Positions 9,016 to 18,511 of a stretch of DNA of 64,000 bases are shown in pieces. This stretch comes from a virus: positions 62,001 through 126,000 of IMG/VR virus record IMGVR_UViG_3300009081_000009, one strand, 5' to 3'. Position 1 is the stretch's first letter; every line of letters begins with the position of its first letter. The notes beneath the pieces are model-generated. The model worked only from the letters and a program-made list of their open reading frames with translations. It was not told where the DNA came from and ran no database searches. Made by a program: the position numbers and the translations under genes.

Positions 9016-12000
9016 ATGGCAGTTTACGGACAAGGCGCACCGGGAGTAAGAATCAGACTGAGAGATCAAAGTGAAGTCAGTTTGGTTACGAATCCAAATA
9101 TAACCGCTGGTATTGTCGGTTATTCATCTAAGGGTGAATTCAATAAGATAATTGATCTTACATCCACCGCTGAACAGGATACATATCTTGGTAGTGGCTT
9201 TAACAACGCGAAATTCAATCAAGGATTGTATGCAGCTCGTGCTGTAATAAATTATGGTGGATTTGTTGAGTATGTTCGACCATATGGCGAAACAACTATT
9301 GCAGATGATGACTATAATCAAGATTTAAAAACTGATACATTCACTGTAGCATTCGATTTCTCTGATACAGCTACTACATCGTTTGATGTAAAGCACATGG
9401 CATCTACTAGATATACGGAAGATGGTTTACAAGGTTTGGGATCTCGTAAAATAAACACAATTACAGAAACTCTCGCAAACAATACAAACGTTGATTTTGA
9501 ATTATCTGCTGATGCAATGACTGACGCTGGAAGTGGTACAGATAAGGTTATGTTATTCGCTATAATGAATAGTGATCCGACCGCTGCTGTACGTGCAGGT
9601 GATCGCGTTGCAGTTATCGATATAACAGGTTCTGGTACTGCTGCTACGGTAACTACTGGAAGTATACATGGATTGAGTGCTGGTGATAGCGTTATAGTTG
9701 CAGGTACTGCTAACTATAATGGTACTTATACAATCGCAACTATTGTTGATGATGTTAAGTTTACATTCGCTACAACCGAAACAACTCACGAAACGGTTGG
9801 TTCTATTTACTCAAATTCAGATACAGTAAACAGTGGTGTTGATTATTTAACTGTCAAGACAGTTGCATCGGGTAAAGCATCCAAAAAATATGATCGTATT
9901 ACTTTATCTACATCTACTTTAATGGGTGTGGCTAATGCTACTGACACGTTCACAATGGAAACTTCAACTGGTGCGGATGCAACCTTTGAATTTACATTGA
10001 CCGGAACACCTTCATTGGATACATATTATCCAATTACCATCGTAAACGATACATTCACTACTACTTATGTAGCCACTGCATTGACTGCAATCGTAGTAAC
10101 AGACCCTGCTAAATATGCAGTTGGTGATAAAATACACGTTACAAGTAGTCTAGGTCTTCCAACTGGGTTAGTCGCTGCTACTATATATACAGTTAGTGCA
10201 ATAGTAGGTACTAGCGTTAGCTTAAATCTTTCATCCACTGGTGCTGCTGTGTCTATGACAACTAGCTGTACTGATGGTGTTGCTATTAACTTAACAGCAA
10301 CTCTACGATCTATTGTATCTGCATTTGCTAATGTAGGATTGGCAAATTCTTCACAGGCAACAGCTACTGCAACTGAGATCACTGCAACTACTGGTATCAT
10401 TACATTAAATGCTTCACAAGCATCTAAATTCACGGTCGATGATCTAGTTATACTAGATGATTATTATGCAAATACTGGATTGAGAACTGCATTGCCTACA
10501 GGATTAACTGCTGGTACTGTATATAAAGTTGGTACTGTTGATTTGATTAATAATACTATCACATTAAAAGATTATACAAGCGGTGTATTGGTTGCTCCAT
10601 CGGTAACGTCAACCTCTGGAATTACATACAGATTGTTGAATTTAACTACTGGTGTAGTCTCAGCAACTATAAATTCTAATAGTCTTTCCATTGATGTTAT
10701 CGGTAAGTTCGGATTAACATCTCCAATATCTGTACAAGAAACTGCTACATCATTCTTTACATTTACTGATTTAGCTACTGCATTCTTAGCATCAACCGTA
10801 TCTATGGATGATGCCGACCATAAAATAGCAGGAACTGATGGATATATAGTAATCGACTCTGACATCGGAAGACAATTCCTTAATCTAGGTCTCGCTACCG
10901 AAGATTATCAAGATATAAATTTTGATGGTACGGAAGATCGTGTATATCAACTAACTGCTGAAGGTGAAGTTGTTGCTAAAATGTACGTATTCGTAAAGTA
11001 TTATTTTGGTGGTGAATTATATGAATTCGCTGGTACATTAGTTGAATACGCTTATGGCGATACTAATTTGTATTTGAAAAATAGTGCAGAAGATTATGAA
11101 AATGGTTGGACACTTGTTATGAATGACAACGCATCTATAGAAGATGCTGTTGAAAATCCAAATTTCTCACTTGCTAATAGCATTTCTGGTGGAATTATAA
11201 CAAGTTCAGTAACTAAAGTTGCTTTTGATGAAACTGATCCAGCTATCTTAAATGATGCTATCTGGACATATTTACCTAAGAACAACAATTCATCTAACAT
11301 ACTAGCAAGTGCTTGGAACTTATTCTTGAATAAAGATGAGGCTAGTGCTGACATGTTAATATCTGCTGGTACTGCGATTAGTAATCTTTTCGTTAAGAAT
11401 ATGGAACAAATCAATTACACTGTAATGGACACTATGCTTAGCATATGTGAAAAGAGAAAGGATTTATTCGCAATCTTTGACGGTGTGGATGAGCCAAAAA
11501 TAACAGTAGCATTGAAGAAAATGATCGGTATTGGTTCTAGTGGTGATTTATCTCGCTGGGGTTCATTATTTGATGGAAGATCCATTTTCTCTGATACCAT
11601 TTATACAAAATTAAATGCACAGGCTGTTAAATCGATTGAAGTCGCTGCTATTATTACTGCTAACAGAGCAAGTAATGTATACTGGTTGCCTCCTGCTGGT
11701 TTCACAACTGGTAAGATCCCAACAGGTCTTGCAAAACGTCAGAAATTCATCAGAACTTATAATTATGCAGATGATATCAATTCCGATATTGCTCGTTTGT
11801 ATGATGCAAACATTAACCCAACCCGTGTAAATGATCAGGGTCAGTTCATATATGGTCAAAAGACCATGTTAAAGAGAATGACTGCATTGAATCGTTTAAA
11901 TGTTATCATGCTAATCGCTGGTATACATAAACGTTTCGGTAATTATTTGGATACAAAGGTATTCCAATTAAATACAGCAGCATTAAGAGCTGGTATTCAG

Positions 12001-12234
12001 GCTGATCTACAAGCTCAGTTGGAGTTGATTAAATCCGCTAACCCTGCTGGTTTGACCGCTGGTGTTGTTATATGCGATGAAACAAACAATACACCTGACA
12101 TCATTGATACAAATCAATTGATTGTTGATGTAGTGTTACAACCAACAAAAACTGCTGAGTTCATTACTCTTAGAACTACGGTTCAGAGAACGGGTGCAGA
12201 TCTTAAAATTACTAACACCATTGTGGGAGGATAA
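9016..12234 (+). CDS. 18: Tail sheath protein (gp18-like), enlarged
   Basis: 1072 residues versus 659 in T4. The contractile sheath N-terminus (PGVRIRLRDQS, then VGYSSKGEFN) and the C-terminal sheath core (NADDIN-type strand, LNRLNVIMLIAGIHKRF, TVQRTGADLKITN) are conserved. Residues of roughly 200-560 form an insertion of Thr/Ala-rich beta domains, including HGLSAGDSVIVAG...NYNGTYTI and two related copies of LPTGL(V/T)A.T.Y.V. These probably decorate the tail surface. Late promoter upstream; the tube gene follows after 4 bases. Confidence 0.95.
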   Translation: MAVYGQGAPGVRIRLRDQSEVSLVTNPNITAGIVGYSSKGEFNKIIDLTSTAEQDTYLGSGFNNAKFNQGLYAARAVINYGGFVEYVRPYGETTIADDDYNQDLKTDTFTVAFDFSDTATTSFDVKHMASTRYTEDGLQGLGSRKINTITETLANNTNVDFELSADAMTDAGSGTDKVMLFAIMNSDPTAAVRAGDRVAVIDITGSGTAATVTTGSIHGLSAGDSVIVAGTANYNGTYTIATIVDDVKFTFATTETTHETVGSIYSNSDTVNSGVDYLTVKTVASGKASKKYDRITLSTSTLMGVANATDTFTMETSTGADATFEFTLTGTPSLDTYYPITIVNDTFTTTYVATALTAIVVTDPAKYAVGDKIHVTSSLGLPTGLVAATIYTVSAIVGTSVSLNLSSTGAAVSMTTSCTDGVAINLTATLRSIVSAFANVGLANSSQATATATEITATTGIITLNASQASKFTVDDLVILDDYYANTGLRTALPTGLTAGTVYKVGTVDLINNTITLKDYTSGVLVAPSVTSTSGITYRLLNLTTGVVSATINSNSLSIDVIGKFGLTSPISVQETATSFFTFTDLATAFLASTVSMDDADHKIAGTDGYIVIDSDIGRQFLNLGLATEDYQDINFDGTEDRVYQLTAEGEVVAKMYVFVKYYFGGELYEFAGTLVEYAYGDTNLYLKNSAEDYENGWTLVMNDNASIEDAVENPNFSLANSISGGIITSSVTKVAFDETDPAILNDAIWTYLPKNNNSSNILASAWNLFLNKDEASADMLISAGTAISNLFVKNMEQINYTVMDTMLSICEKRKDLFAIFDGVDEPKITVALKKMIGIGSSGDLSRWGSLFDGRSIFSDTIYTKLNAQAVKSIEVAAIITANRASNVYWLPPAGFTTGKIPTGLAKRQKFIRTYNYADDINSDIARLYDANINPTRVNDQGQFIYGQKTMLKRMTALNRLNVIMLIAGIHKRFGNYLDTKVFQLNTAALRAGIQADLQAQLELIKSANPAGLTAGVVICDETNNTPDIIDTNQLIVDVVLQPTKTAEFITLRTTVQRTGADLKITNTIVGG

Positions 12235-12238
12235 TTAA

Positions 12239-12919
12239 ATGGCTGATTTTAGTAACCAAACCAAACTTTTCTATCTTAGTGGTGTTGATAACTTACGTGA
12301 TCCAGTTAGAAACACTCGCTGGAGAATGTTAATTCCATCTGAAATTTTTGCAGCCACTGGTATTCAAGTTACCAATGGTGCTCAATTCAATAATGGACAG
12401 GACGGAACTGATGAATTTGCATTACATGTAAAGTCATGTCAGATTCCTACCCTAAAAAATGAAAATAAATTTCATTGGTATATGGGATTTAAACAGGCAC
12501 ATGTAGTTAATACCGATATGTCTACTGAACAAGAATTCGAAACGATTCTGTTGGAAGATATGAGAGCGTATGAAGCTATGATTGCTTGGGAACAGGCTTG
12601 TCATAATACTGGTATTCTTGTTGATGGCTCCACTAATGATAGAATGAATCAAACTGGTATTCGACTAGGATTAGGTAATCATAAAGATATAGCTAATCCA
12701 ACATCTACTGTGGTTAGAAATAACACGGTTAAGATTGAGTTGTATAACTGGATGCGCGGTGATGTAATAATGAGACTTAATCTTATTAATGCATATCCAA
12801 GCGAAGTATCTGGATTCAGTCTTAATTATAATTCAGCCGATATAGTTAATTTCAAATTCAAACTATTCGCTGATAGATGGACGGTACAAATACCAGAAGG
12901 ATATACAACTGGTGTCTAA
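12239..12919 (+). CDS. 19: Tail tube protein (gp19-like)
   Basis: 226 residues directly downstream of the sheath gene, as in T4. It has the gp19-like features of an N-terminal RWRMLIPSEIF strand, a central KIELYNWMRGDVIMR segment and a C-terminal FKFKLFADRWTVQIP strand. It forms the inner tube around the DNA channel. A terminator follows. Confidence 0.9.
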   Translation: MADFSNQTKLFYLSGVDNLRDPVRNTRWRMLIPSEIFAATGIQVTNGAQFNNGQDGTDEFALHVKSCQIPTLKNENKFHWYMGFKQAHVVNTDMSTEQEFETILLEDMRAYEAMIAWEQACHNTGILVDGSTNDRMNQTGIRLGLGNHKDIANPTSTVVRNNTVKIELYNWMRGDVIMRLNLINAYPSEVSGFSLNYNSADIVNFKFKLFADRWTVQIPEGYTTGV

Positions 12920-12921
12920 TT

Positions 12922-12949
12922 AAAAAAGGGTGATTTAATCACCCTTTTT
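12922..12949 (+). terminator. Rho-independent terminator after tail tube
   Basis: GGGTGA/TCACCC stem with flanking A and T runs; can serve the convergent minus-strand gene too. Confidence 0.85.
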
Positions 12950-12953
12950 CTTT

Positions 12954-13418
12954 TTACAATCCATATTTTGCTCTAACTTCTTCACGCTTTAAAATAACAT
13001 TAACACTATTGGCATAGTATTGTAATTGACTTACTGTGCGTTTTAGAAATTCTACATATGCATTCTGATCATCATATTCACGTTGTTTTGCACGTACACC
13101 TTCATGACCTTCTAATATAACATTAGTACCCTTTGAATCTATGTCATATGCTAATTTTGTTCGTTTGATGTCATCGTATGCGATTGCTTTAATTTTAGCC
13201 AAATCTTCGGCTATCTGATTTAATTTAAGTTGTTCCTGAAATTGAAGTCCGTTATAATTTGTATATATGTTTCCTGATGAGTAGGCAACATTGCGTTGAC
13301 ACTTATCAAGATCGACCTCCCCATCAGCATTAAATGCATTAAATGTGTTATTTATGTGATTTTTTAATTTTATTATATGTTCAGATGTAATTGATATAGG
13401 TATTTCGTCACTAGCCAT
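12954..13418 (-). CDS. Putative recombination mediator (UvsY-like)
   Basis: 154 residues from the ATG at 13418, chosen because GAGGA lies 6 bases upstream; a longer open frame overlaps the divergent gene and is not credible. The protein is helical and basic, with a pattern recalling phage UvsY: a central helical pair around LAKIKAIAYDDIKRTKLAYD and a C-terminal FLKRTVSQLQYYANSVNVIL helix. UvsY loads the UvsX recombinase on single-stranded DNA. Similarity is by pattern only; no UvsX is in the window. Confidence 0.4.
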   Translation of the reverse strand: MASDEIPISITSEHIIKLKNHINNTFNAFNADGEVDLDKCQRNVAYSSGNIYTNYNGLQFQEQLKLNQIAEDLAKIKAIAYDDIKRTKLAYDIDSKGTNVILEGHEGVRAKQREYDDQNAYVEFLKRTVSQLQYYANSVNVILKREEVRAKYGL

Positions 13419-13454
13419 GATATTCCTCGTTTTTTTAATATAAATCAAATATAT

Positions 13455-13462
13455 TATAAATA
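13455..13462 (+). promoter_or_regulatory. Late promoter TATAAATA
   Basis: Exact T4 late consensus TATAAATA 28 bases upstream of the small-terminase candidate. Confidence 0.5.
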
Positions 13463-13489
13463 TACTTAATAAACTATGGGTTATCATTA

Positions 13490-14041
13490 ATGGAAAAAGA
13501 TTATTCAGCATTTGAACGGCTTCTAGGATTACCAGCAGGATCAACAGCACAAGGAGAAGACGCACTACGTCCGTTACTGGCTGATGGAATAAAAAATAAA
13601 ACAACTGAATTAACTAAGAAAGCAAATCAACTCGAAGTTCTTGGTGATATGTCTAAAGCCGATTTGGTTAAGAGTGGATTTAATTTGGATAGTCTTGAAG
13701 AAGATAAAATTAGAATTCGGACTGAAACCTTTGAGGTGTATGCCATTGCTAGATCATTATTAGATGGTTATAAAACCCAAATGGATAGGGCAGTTAATCC
13801 AAATGATCGTATGTGGATGGCAGGTGCTAAGCTAGTAGATTCGGTCACTGGTAGCTTAGATAAACTGCTTACAATGACGATGAAATTCCGTCAGGAAGAA
13901 GAAATGAAGGGCATGACCTTGGTAGCTGATGAAGAAAAAACATCAAAGGAAATGACTCCTAAGAGTTGGTTGGAATTTGTCAAAGCCGTTAAAGATGCAA
14001 CCCCAGAAGAATTAGGTGAAGTAATAGAACATAAGGAATAA
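13490..14041 (+). CDS. Putative terminase small subunit (gp16-like)
   Basis: 183 residues, mostly helical. The central region (VYAIARSLLDGYKTQMDRAV, then a helix with LVDSVTGSLDKLL) resembles the core of T4-like small terminases, in which paired helices build a ring that binds DNA and regulates gp17. Late-type promoter and position beside sheath and tube fit the T4 block 16-17-18-19, though gp17 itself lies at 48.6 kb here. Moderate certainty. Confidence 0.55.
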   Translation: MEKDYSAFERLLGLPAGSTAQGEDALRPLLADGIKNKTTELTKKANQLEVLGDMSKADLVKSGFNLDSLEEDKIRIRTETFEVYAIARSLLDGYKTQMDRAVNPNDRMWMAGAKLVDSVTGSLDKLLTMTMKFRQEEEMKGMTLVADEEKTSKEMTPKSWLEFVKAVKDATPEELGEVIEHKE

Positions 14042-14082
14042 ATTATATATAAATTTTAATTAAATTATGTATATTTATACTC

Positions 14083-15201
14083 ATGGAAAGAATAGCACTT
14101 ATAGGTGATCCACATTTTGCTAGAAAAGCTGAGCATCCTTTAATAAAGAAACATATAAAGGATGGACAAGAGGCTTATTTTGATTTTGTTGTTAGTGAAC
14201 TAAACAAAAACAATATTAAAACAGTTCTTATAAGTGGGGATTTACATGATACTCGTCAATCAATTAATGTGGAAGCATTAGTATTGACGAAACGTTTACT
14301 ACAAACGAAAATGAAAGACTTTGATGTACATATCATATTAGGTAATCATGATATGTATTATGAGAACTCATATGATATCACTGCTCTTGAATTATTTGAA
14401 GATATCCCTAATGTAACTGTGTATAGAAATGAAGTGGAAATGAAAACCTTCTTAGGTAAAACATGGTATATGTTTCCTTGGATAATTCATGAACGAGAAA
14501 ATAGTACAGTAGAATTCTTAAAGAAATTGGCATCAAAGCCATTAAAGGATAGGAATAATACTGTTTTATTTGGTCATTTCGAGATGTTTGGTATAAATAT
14601 GGAAGGCAATAGCATGTCAACGTTTGGATTAGATCCAAATACGTTCATGGATGCATCAAATACCATATTTAGCGGTCATTATCATGGTAAATCAATAACA
14701 GAAAAATCAAGTAGTAAATTAGTATATCTTGGATCACCATATCCAATGACATTTGCAAATGCCAATCAGCAACATGGTATATGGTTGGTTGATGAAAATC
14801 TTAATACTGAATTTATTGAGAATAAAATATCACCTCGATTTGTTGATATATGGGATACCGATGACATGGATTTATTAGATGATTTAACAAATTGTTTTGT
14901 TAGATTATATATAAATAAAACAATAACATCAGAAAAAGAATTCGAAATTAGGTTGAAAATAGAAAATAAAAAACCTATTTTAATTAGAACACTGCCATAT
15001 AATGGTAGTAAAGCGGAAATAGAACAAAAAACCGAAGCTGAAAAGGAAGCAAATCGTATAATTAAAATGTCAACGTTAGATCTTGCTGAAATTTATATAG
15101 ATCAAAATTCAGAAATACTTCCTTCATTGAGATTATCGAACGATCCTAAAGCAGCTATAATGAGTAAACTAAACCTTTATAATGAAACAATCAAAACTTG
15201 A
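14083..15201 (+). CDS. 47: Recombination nuclease subunit (gp47/SbcD/Mre11-like)
   Basis: 372 residues. Metallophosphoesterase motifs are all present: GDPHF, GDLHD, GNHD, GHFE and GHYHG. gp47 works with the SMC-like ATPase gp46 to resect DNA ends and degrade host DNA; no gp46 gene follows, so it must lie outside the window. There is no Shine-Dalgarno sequence, and TATATT ends 7 bases before the ATG, suggesting a leaderless transcript. Confidence 0.93.
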   Translation: MERIALIGDPHFARKAEHPLIKKHIKDGQEAYFDFVVSELNKNNIKTVLISGDLHDTRQSINVEALVLTKRLLQTKMKDFDVHIILGNHDMYYENSYDITALELFEDIPNVTVYRNEVEMKTFLGKTWYMFPWIIHERENSTVEFLKKLASKPLKDRNNTVLFGHFEMFGINMEGNSMSTFGLDPNTFMDASNTIFSGHYHGKSITEKSSSKLVYLGSPYPMTFANANQQHGIWLVDENLNTEFIENKISPRFVDIWDTDDMDLLDDLTNCFVRLYINKTITSEKEFEIRLKIENKKPILIRTLPYNGSKAEIEQKTEAEKEANRIIKMSTLDLAEIYIDQNSEILPSLRLSNDPKAAIMSKLNLYNETIKT

Positions 15202-15208
15202 GGCAATA

Positions 15209-16564
15209 ATGTCAGATACAAACGAACAAGTAATTCCAACGATTAGCGATGAACTTAGAGAAAGAGCATCACAGAAACCAACATTTAATATTATGTTTGT
15301 TTCTGATAATGATTCTAAATTGTCATTATTCCGTGGTAGTAACATATTTAAGACGTTCGAAGAATTTTATTCTAGACAAGCTAATATATCATGTATTACA
15401 GCATCATCGACTAAACTAGCATCAATGAATAAAGATGATCTTGCTGGAGTTAATGTATTGTGGATTGATAATTGCAGTAATTATCAAGCAGCTCGAACTC
15501 TTGCTGATATTCATCGTGATATGCTTAATGATATTGATTCTAATTGGAAAGAGACTGTAGCATCATTTGGTAGTGACTCAGATTCGGCATTGAAATTCAT
15601 TAAAGAATTAAATACAAAGAGAGAAGCACGACTTAGAATTATATATGCAATCGATGAATTGGTATGGGATGCACCTGTTGGTCGTGCCCATGATATTCAA
15701 AGCGTACAGATAATGGAAAACTATATGAATCTAGCTGATAGTATAGTAGTTCCAACGGCTGAATTGCGTGAATTAATTCAATATTATAAGTTCATTGTTG
15801 ATACAGAAAAGGATATTTTTGTAATTCCAACATCAGTAAATGCTGACTTCTTTCCATTATTTAAAGATTTCAGTCGAATGCATGCACCAAGTCAACTAGC
15901 CGATAAGCCAAAGGTTTTGATTAAGGGTGTTACCATTCCTAAGAACGTCGAAGAATTTATTGTTGAAAATCATAAGAAAATGAATATCACCATTTGTACT
16001 GTAGGTGAACTCAATGAACATATCATGGGTCTTATTCAGCGTCAAAAGATTACTCATATTTATCACTGGGCTAACCCATACGTAAATAAGAGAAATATAT
16101 TAGCTACATATGCATTGGAAAGAGATATGTCATTTGATTTTGTTATCCATACAAAACCAGATAATCTCCAAGGACAAATGTATGAACTATCAATAGGTGA
16201 TGAAGATATGTTGTTCGCTATTGCATCTGGTGCATTGCCTATTAGTGGTATTGCTCATCTTGAGTATGATGAAGATAGTTCTCATCTAGGTGTTGCTAGT
16301 GGAATCACTTTTGGTAGAGAAAGCACAGCAAAAACTATTAAGCATTTAATCGAGTCATATAGTGTTCCAGTTCGTTGGACGGAAGCATATAATAAGTGTC
16401 GTGCTAAAGTAGAAAGCCGAATCATCACATCGCCTAAGATCATATCAGCATATTTCTCGGTCATGCTTGGTAGAGAAATCGCGCATGCTCGTAATGTGAT
16501 GGCTATGGAAGCTAAAGCTAAACTTGAAAAAAATATTGCTACAGAAACATCACAAGAATCCTAA
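15209..16564 (+). CDS. Glycosyltransferase-like protein (GT-B fold)
   Basis: 451 residues from the ATG at 15209, chosen for GAGG 6 bases upstream; an in-frame ATG 27 bases earlier overlaps gp47 and lacks a ribosome binding site. The segment ADSIVVPTAELRELI followed by IFVIPTSVNADFFPL matches the GT4-type junction (reports V.N.VD..F.P). The acceptor is unknown; candidates are DNA bases, capsid or host glycan. Lies between gp47 and a P-loop gene. Confidence 0.6.
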   Translation: MSDTNEQVIPTISDELRERASQKPTFNIMFVSDNDSKLSLFRGSNIFKTFEEFYSRQANISCITASSTKLASMNKDDLAGVNVLWIDNCSNYQAARTLADIHRDMLNDIDSNWKETVASFGSDSDSALKFIKELNTKREARLRIIYAIDELVWDAPVGRAHDIQSVQIMENYMNLADSIVVPTAELRELIQYYKFIVDTEKDIFVIPTSVNADFFPLFKDFSRMHAPSQLADKPKVLIKGVTIPKNVEEFIVENHKKMNITICTVGELNEHIMGLIQRQKITHIYHWANPYVNKRNILATYALERDMSFDFVIHTKPDNLQGQMYELSIGDEDMLFAIASGALPISGIAHLEYDEDSSHLGVASGITFGRESTAKTIKHLIESYSVPVRWTEAYNKCRAKVESRIITSPKIISAYFSVMLGREIAHARNVMAMEAKAKLEKNIATETSQES

Positions 16565-16579
16565 TAAGGGAGAATTAAT

Positions 16580-17302
16580 ATGAATAAGAATCCTAAATTA
16601 AAGTTAGTTGGGTTTTTTGGTCAGTCAGGTGCTGGTAAGACCACTATAATTCGTAATGTTAAGCCTAAGATAAATGGTCAGACTGTTATTGCAAGTACTG
16701 GTATTATTAGATATTTGTTCGGTAAAAACCCTCGTACATATCAGAGTCCAAATGATATTATGAATAAGTATGGACGTGATATCGATGCATTGAAACCAAT
16801 TGAACGTAATGCTAAAATTGATGAAATGTATGAAAAATATATTAGATCTCAAATGCAATTGATGAATGATTTCTCTACTGAGGTATTCAATCAATCACGT
16901 GAAACGGTCATCGAACCCACAATTATATTATTTGATAGAAGTCCAATTGATTTTTATGCTATTACATACTGCGGTGTTAATTATTTAAAAGATATATTGG
17001 GAAAAGAACTAAATCCTATATGTGTTAAATTATTAGCTTTGTGTAAATCAACTGCTGAATTAAATACTAGAAATATGTTTGATTCCGTATTTATTACATA
17101 TCCATGGAAGACGAACGAATTATCTAAATTTAATGATGGTGTTCGTGATCAGTATTTAAGCGATTTTTACACCGGAGATAATTGGTACAGTCTTATAAAC
17201 ACTGTAGATATCGGATCAGTTAAGACATTTTCAATCGAGGGTGATATAACTGACTTAATGCAGCGAGCTGCTGTAGTCGATAAATACTTAGAGGAAGTGT
17301 AA
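16580..17302 (+). CDS. P-loop NTPase, possible kinase
   Basis: 240 residues with Walker A GFFGQSGAGKTT near the N-terminus and FDRSPIDFYAITY near residue 118, a pattern of AAA_28/nucleotide-kinase-like proteins where Asp-Arg helps bind the substrate. A good GGGAG ribosome binding site precedes it. The substrate cannot be inferred; T4 gp1 (a dNMP kinase) is similar in size but not in motif. Confidence 0.65.
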   Translation: MNKNPKLKLVGFFGQSGAGKTTIIRNVKPKINGQTVIASTGIIRYLFGKNPRTYQSPNDIMNKYGRDIDALKPIERNAKIDEMYEKYIRSQMQLMNDFSTEVFNQSRETVIEPTIILFDRSPIDFYAITYCGVNYLKDILGKELNPICVKLLALCKSTAELNTRNMFDSVFITYPWKTNELSKFNDGVRDQYLSDFYTGDNWYSLINTVDIGSVKTFSIEGDITDLMQRAAVVDKYLEEV

Positions 17303-17304
17303 TC

Positions 17305-18264
17305 ATGGCACCCAAAAACGTTAATAGTGATATAGATCCACAAACCGCAGCACTGCTTAGACAGGCACGTGCTGCTAATAATCAGATGCGCAATATCGGT
17401 ATGCCAGTTACACCACTGGAACCACAAGCACAGCCAGTTATTCAGCCACTTACTGTTAATAAACCAGTTCCTGTGAAAACGACTGAGCCAGTCGCATATG
17501 AAAATTTTGTAGAAATTACTCACTTACCATCGAAGGGATTGTTTTACTCAAATAAAGTATTTGGACAGCCTCTTAAAATGGAAGATATTCTTCAAGTTCA
17601 GACAATGGATGATGATAATCTAATAACTAATTTGGGTGAAATTTTTAGCAGACGTATTAGAGGTGTCACATCTGATGAAATTACCGTAGCCGATGAACTA
17701 TTTTTGGCTCTTTGGTTACGTGCAACTTCATTTCCTAATAGTGATCATCCTGCCGATGGCTTTGTCTGTACCAATGATAAATGTAAGTTTGTGATGAAAG
17801 ATCCTGCATATACAGTTAAATTTCAACAAATCACATTTGATGCACCTAACATGCCAGATGATTTATTTGAGCATTATAAAGCTACTGGTATTGCAGAGGA
17901 TGTTCTCGCATCTACAGGACAGAAAGTGGCTATTGAAATTCGTAGACGCTATCATACAAAATTAATTCATGATATATTAGACGAAGATTATTATTCTAAA
18001 GATACACTACCTTCTAAGTATTACAGAAACTTACTCAGAATAGCCTCAATAACTCATATTGATGACATTGAGGATTTACGTGAACGAGCTATCAGAATAG
18101 GAAATCTAGAGACATCTGAATCATATGAATTAATTAAACTTATTAATAAGTATTCATTGTCAGCCGAACCTATTGTGAATCATATATGCCCTGCGTGTGG
18201 GGAGGTTATCTCTGTTAGGGGGTATCCTTTTCGTTATGAAACATATCTTCCCGCTGATTACTGA
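17305..18264 (+). CDS. Baseplate hub protein (gp26/T4_baseplate family-like)
   Basis: 319 residues. A Pro/Gln-rich N-terminus leads to ITHLPSKGLFYSNKV, similar to the LPS.G..Y motif that opens T4-type baseplate hub proteins, followed by a helical body. Two Cys pairs (CTNDKC and CPAC) could bind zinc. It begins the baseplate block that continues to 26.5 kb. The specific gp26 equivalence is a family-level guess. Confidence 0.55.
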   Translation: MAPKNVNSDIDPQTAALLRQARAANNQMRNIGMPVTPLEPQAQPVIQPLTVNKPVPVKTTEPVAYENFVEITHLPSKGLFYSNKVFGQPLKMEDILQVQTMDDDNLITNLGEIFSRRIRGVTSDEITVADELFLALWLRATSFPNSDHPADGFVCTNDKCKFVMKDPAYTVKFQQITFDAPNMPDDLFEHYKATGIAEDVLASTGQKVAIEIRRRYHTKLIHDILDEDYYSKDTLPSKYYRNLLRIASITHIDDIEDLRERAIRIGNLETSESYELIKLINKYSLSAEPIVNHICPACGEVISVRGYPFRYETYLPADY

Positions 18265-18439
18265 TGCACAAGTTAGAGAAATTAAGGCATTGATATCGAT
18301 TCATACATCAAATAGTTATCTTGATTGTGATCGAATGTTTGTTCCTGATTTCTTATACTTGGATGATATAGTTCATAAAGAAGCAAAGCAGAAACTAGAA
18401 ACTGCTCAATCACTGTTAAATTCGCTTCTATCTAGATAA
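18236..18439 (+). CDS. Small hypothetical protein
   Basis: 67 residues from ATG 18236, overlapping the end of the previous gene by 29 bases; the AGGGGG upstream is the only ribosome binding site candidate. Helical and charged at the C-terminus. By position it could be a hub assembly factor such as gp51 or gp28, but no motif shows this. A terminator follows. Confidence 0.55.
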   Translation: MKHIFPLITDAQVREIKALISIHTSNSYLDCDRMFVPDFLYLDDIVHKEAKQKLETAQSLLNSLLSR

Positions 18440-18442
18440 TTG

Positions 18443-18480
18443 AAAAAAGACCTAATTATAAATAATTTGGTCTTTTTTTC
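18443..18480 (+). terminator. Rho-independent terminator
   Basis: AAAAAAGACC/GGTCTTTTTT stem with AT-rich inner pairing and a T run. Confidence 0.8.
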
Positions 18481-18483
18481 TTT

Positions 18484-18492
18484 TATAAACTA
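18484..18492 (+). promoter_or_regulatory. Late-type promoter box for the tape-measure-like gene
   Basis: TATAAACTA 20 bases upstream of the start codon, immediately after a terminator. Confidence 0.6.
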
Positions 18493-18511
18493 ATATATAA
18501 CGGGTTAATAT

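Noticed and set aside
9124-11859. Minus-strand frames inside the sheath gene
   Set aside because: They are shadows of a Thr/Ala/Ser-rich coding sequence, with no starts or promoters of their own.
13419-13604. N-terminal extension of the UvsY-like gene to 13604
   Set aside because: The extension is a hydrophobic shadow of the divergent gene at 13490 and lacks a ribosome binding site; ATG 13418 has GAGGA.
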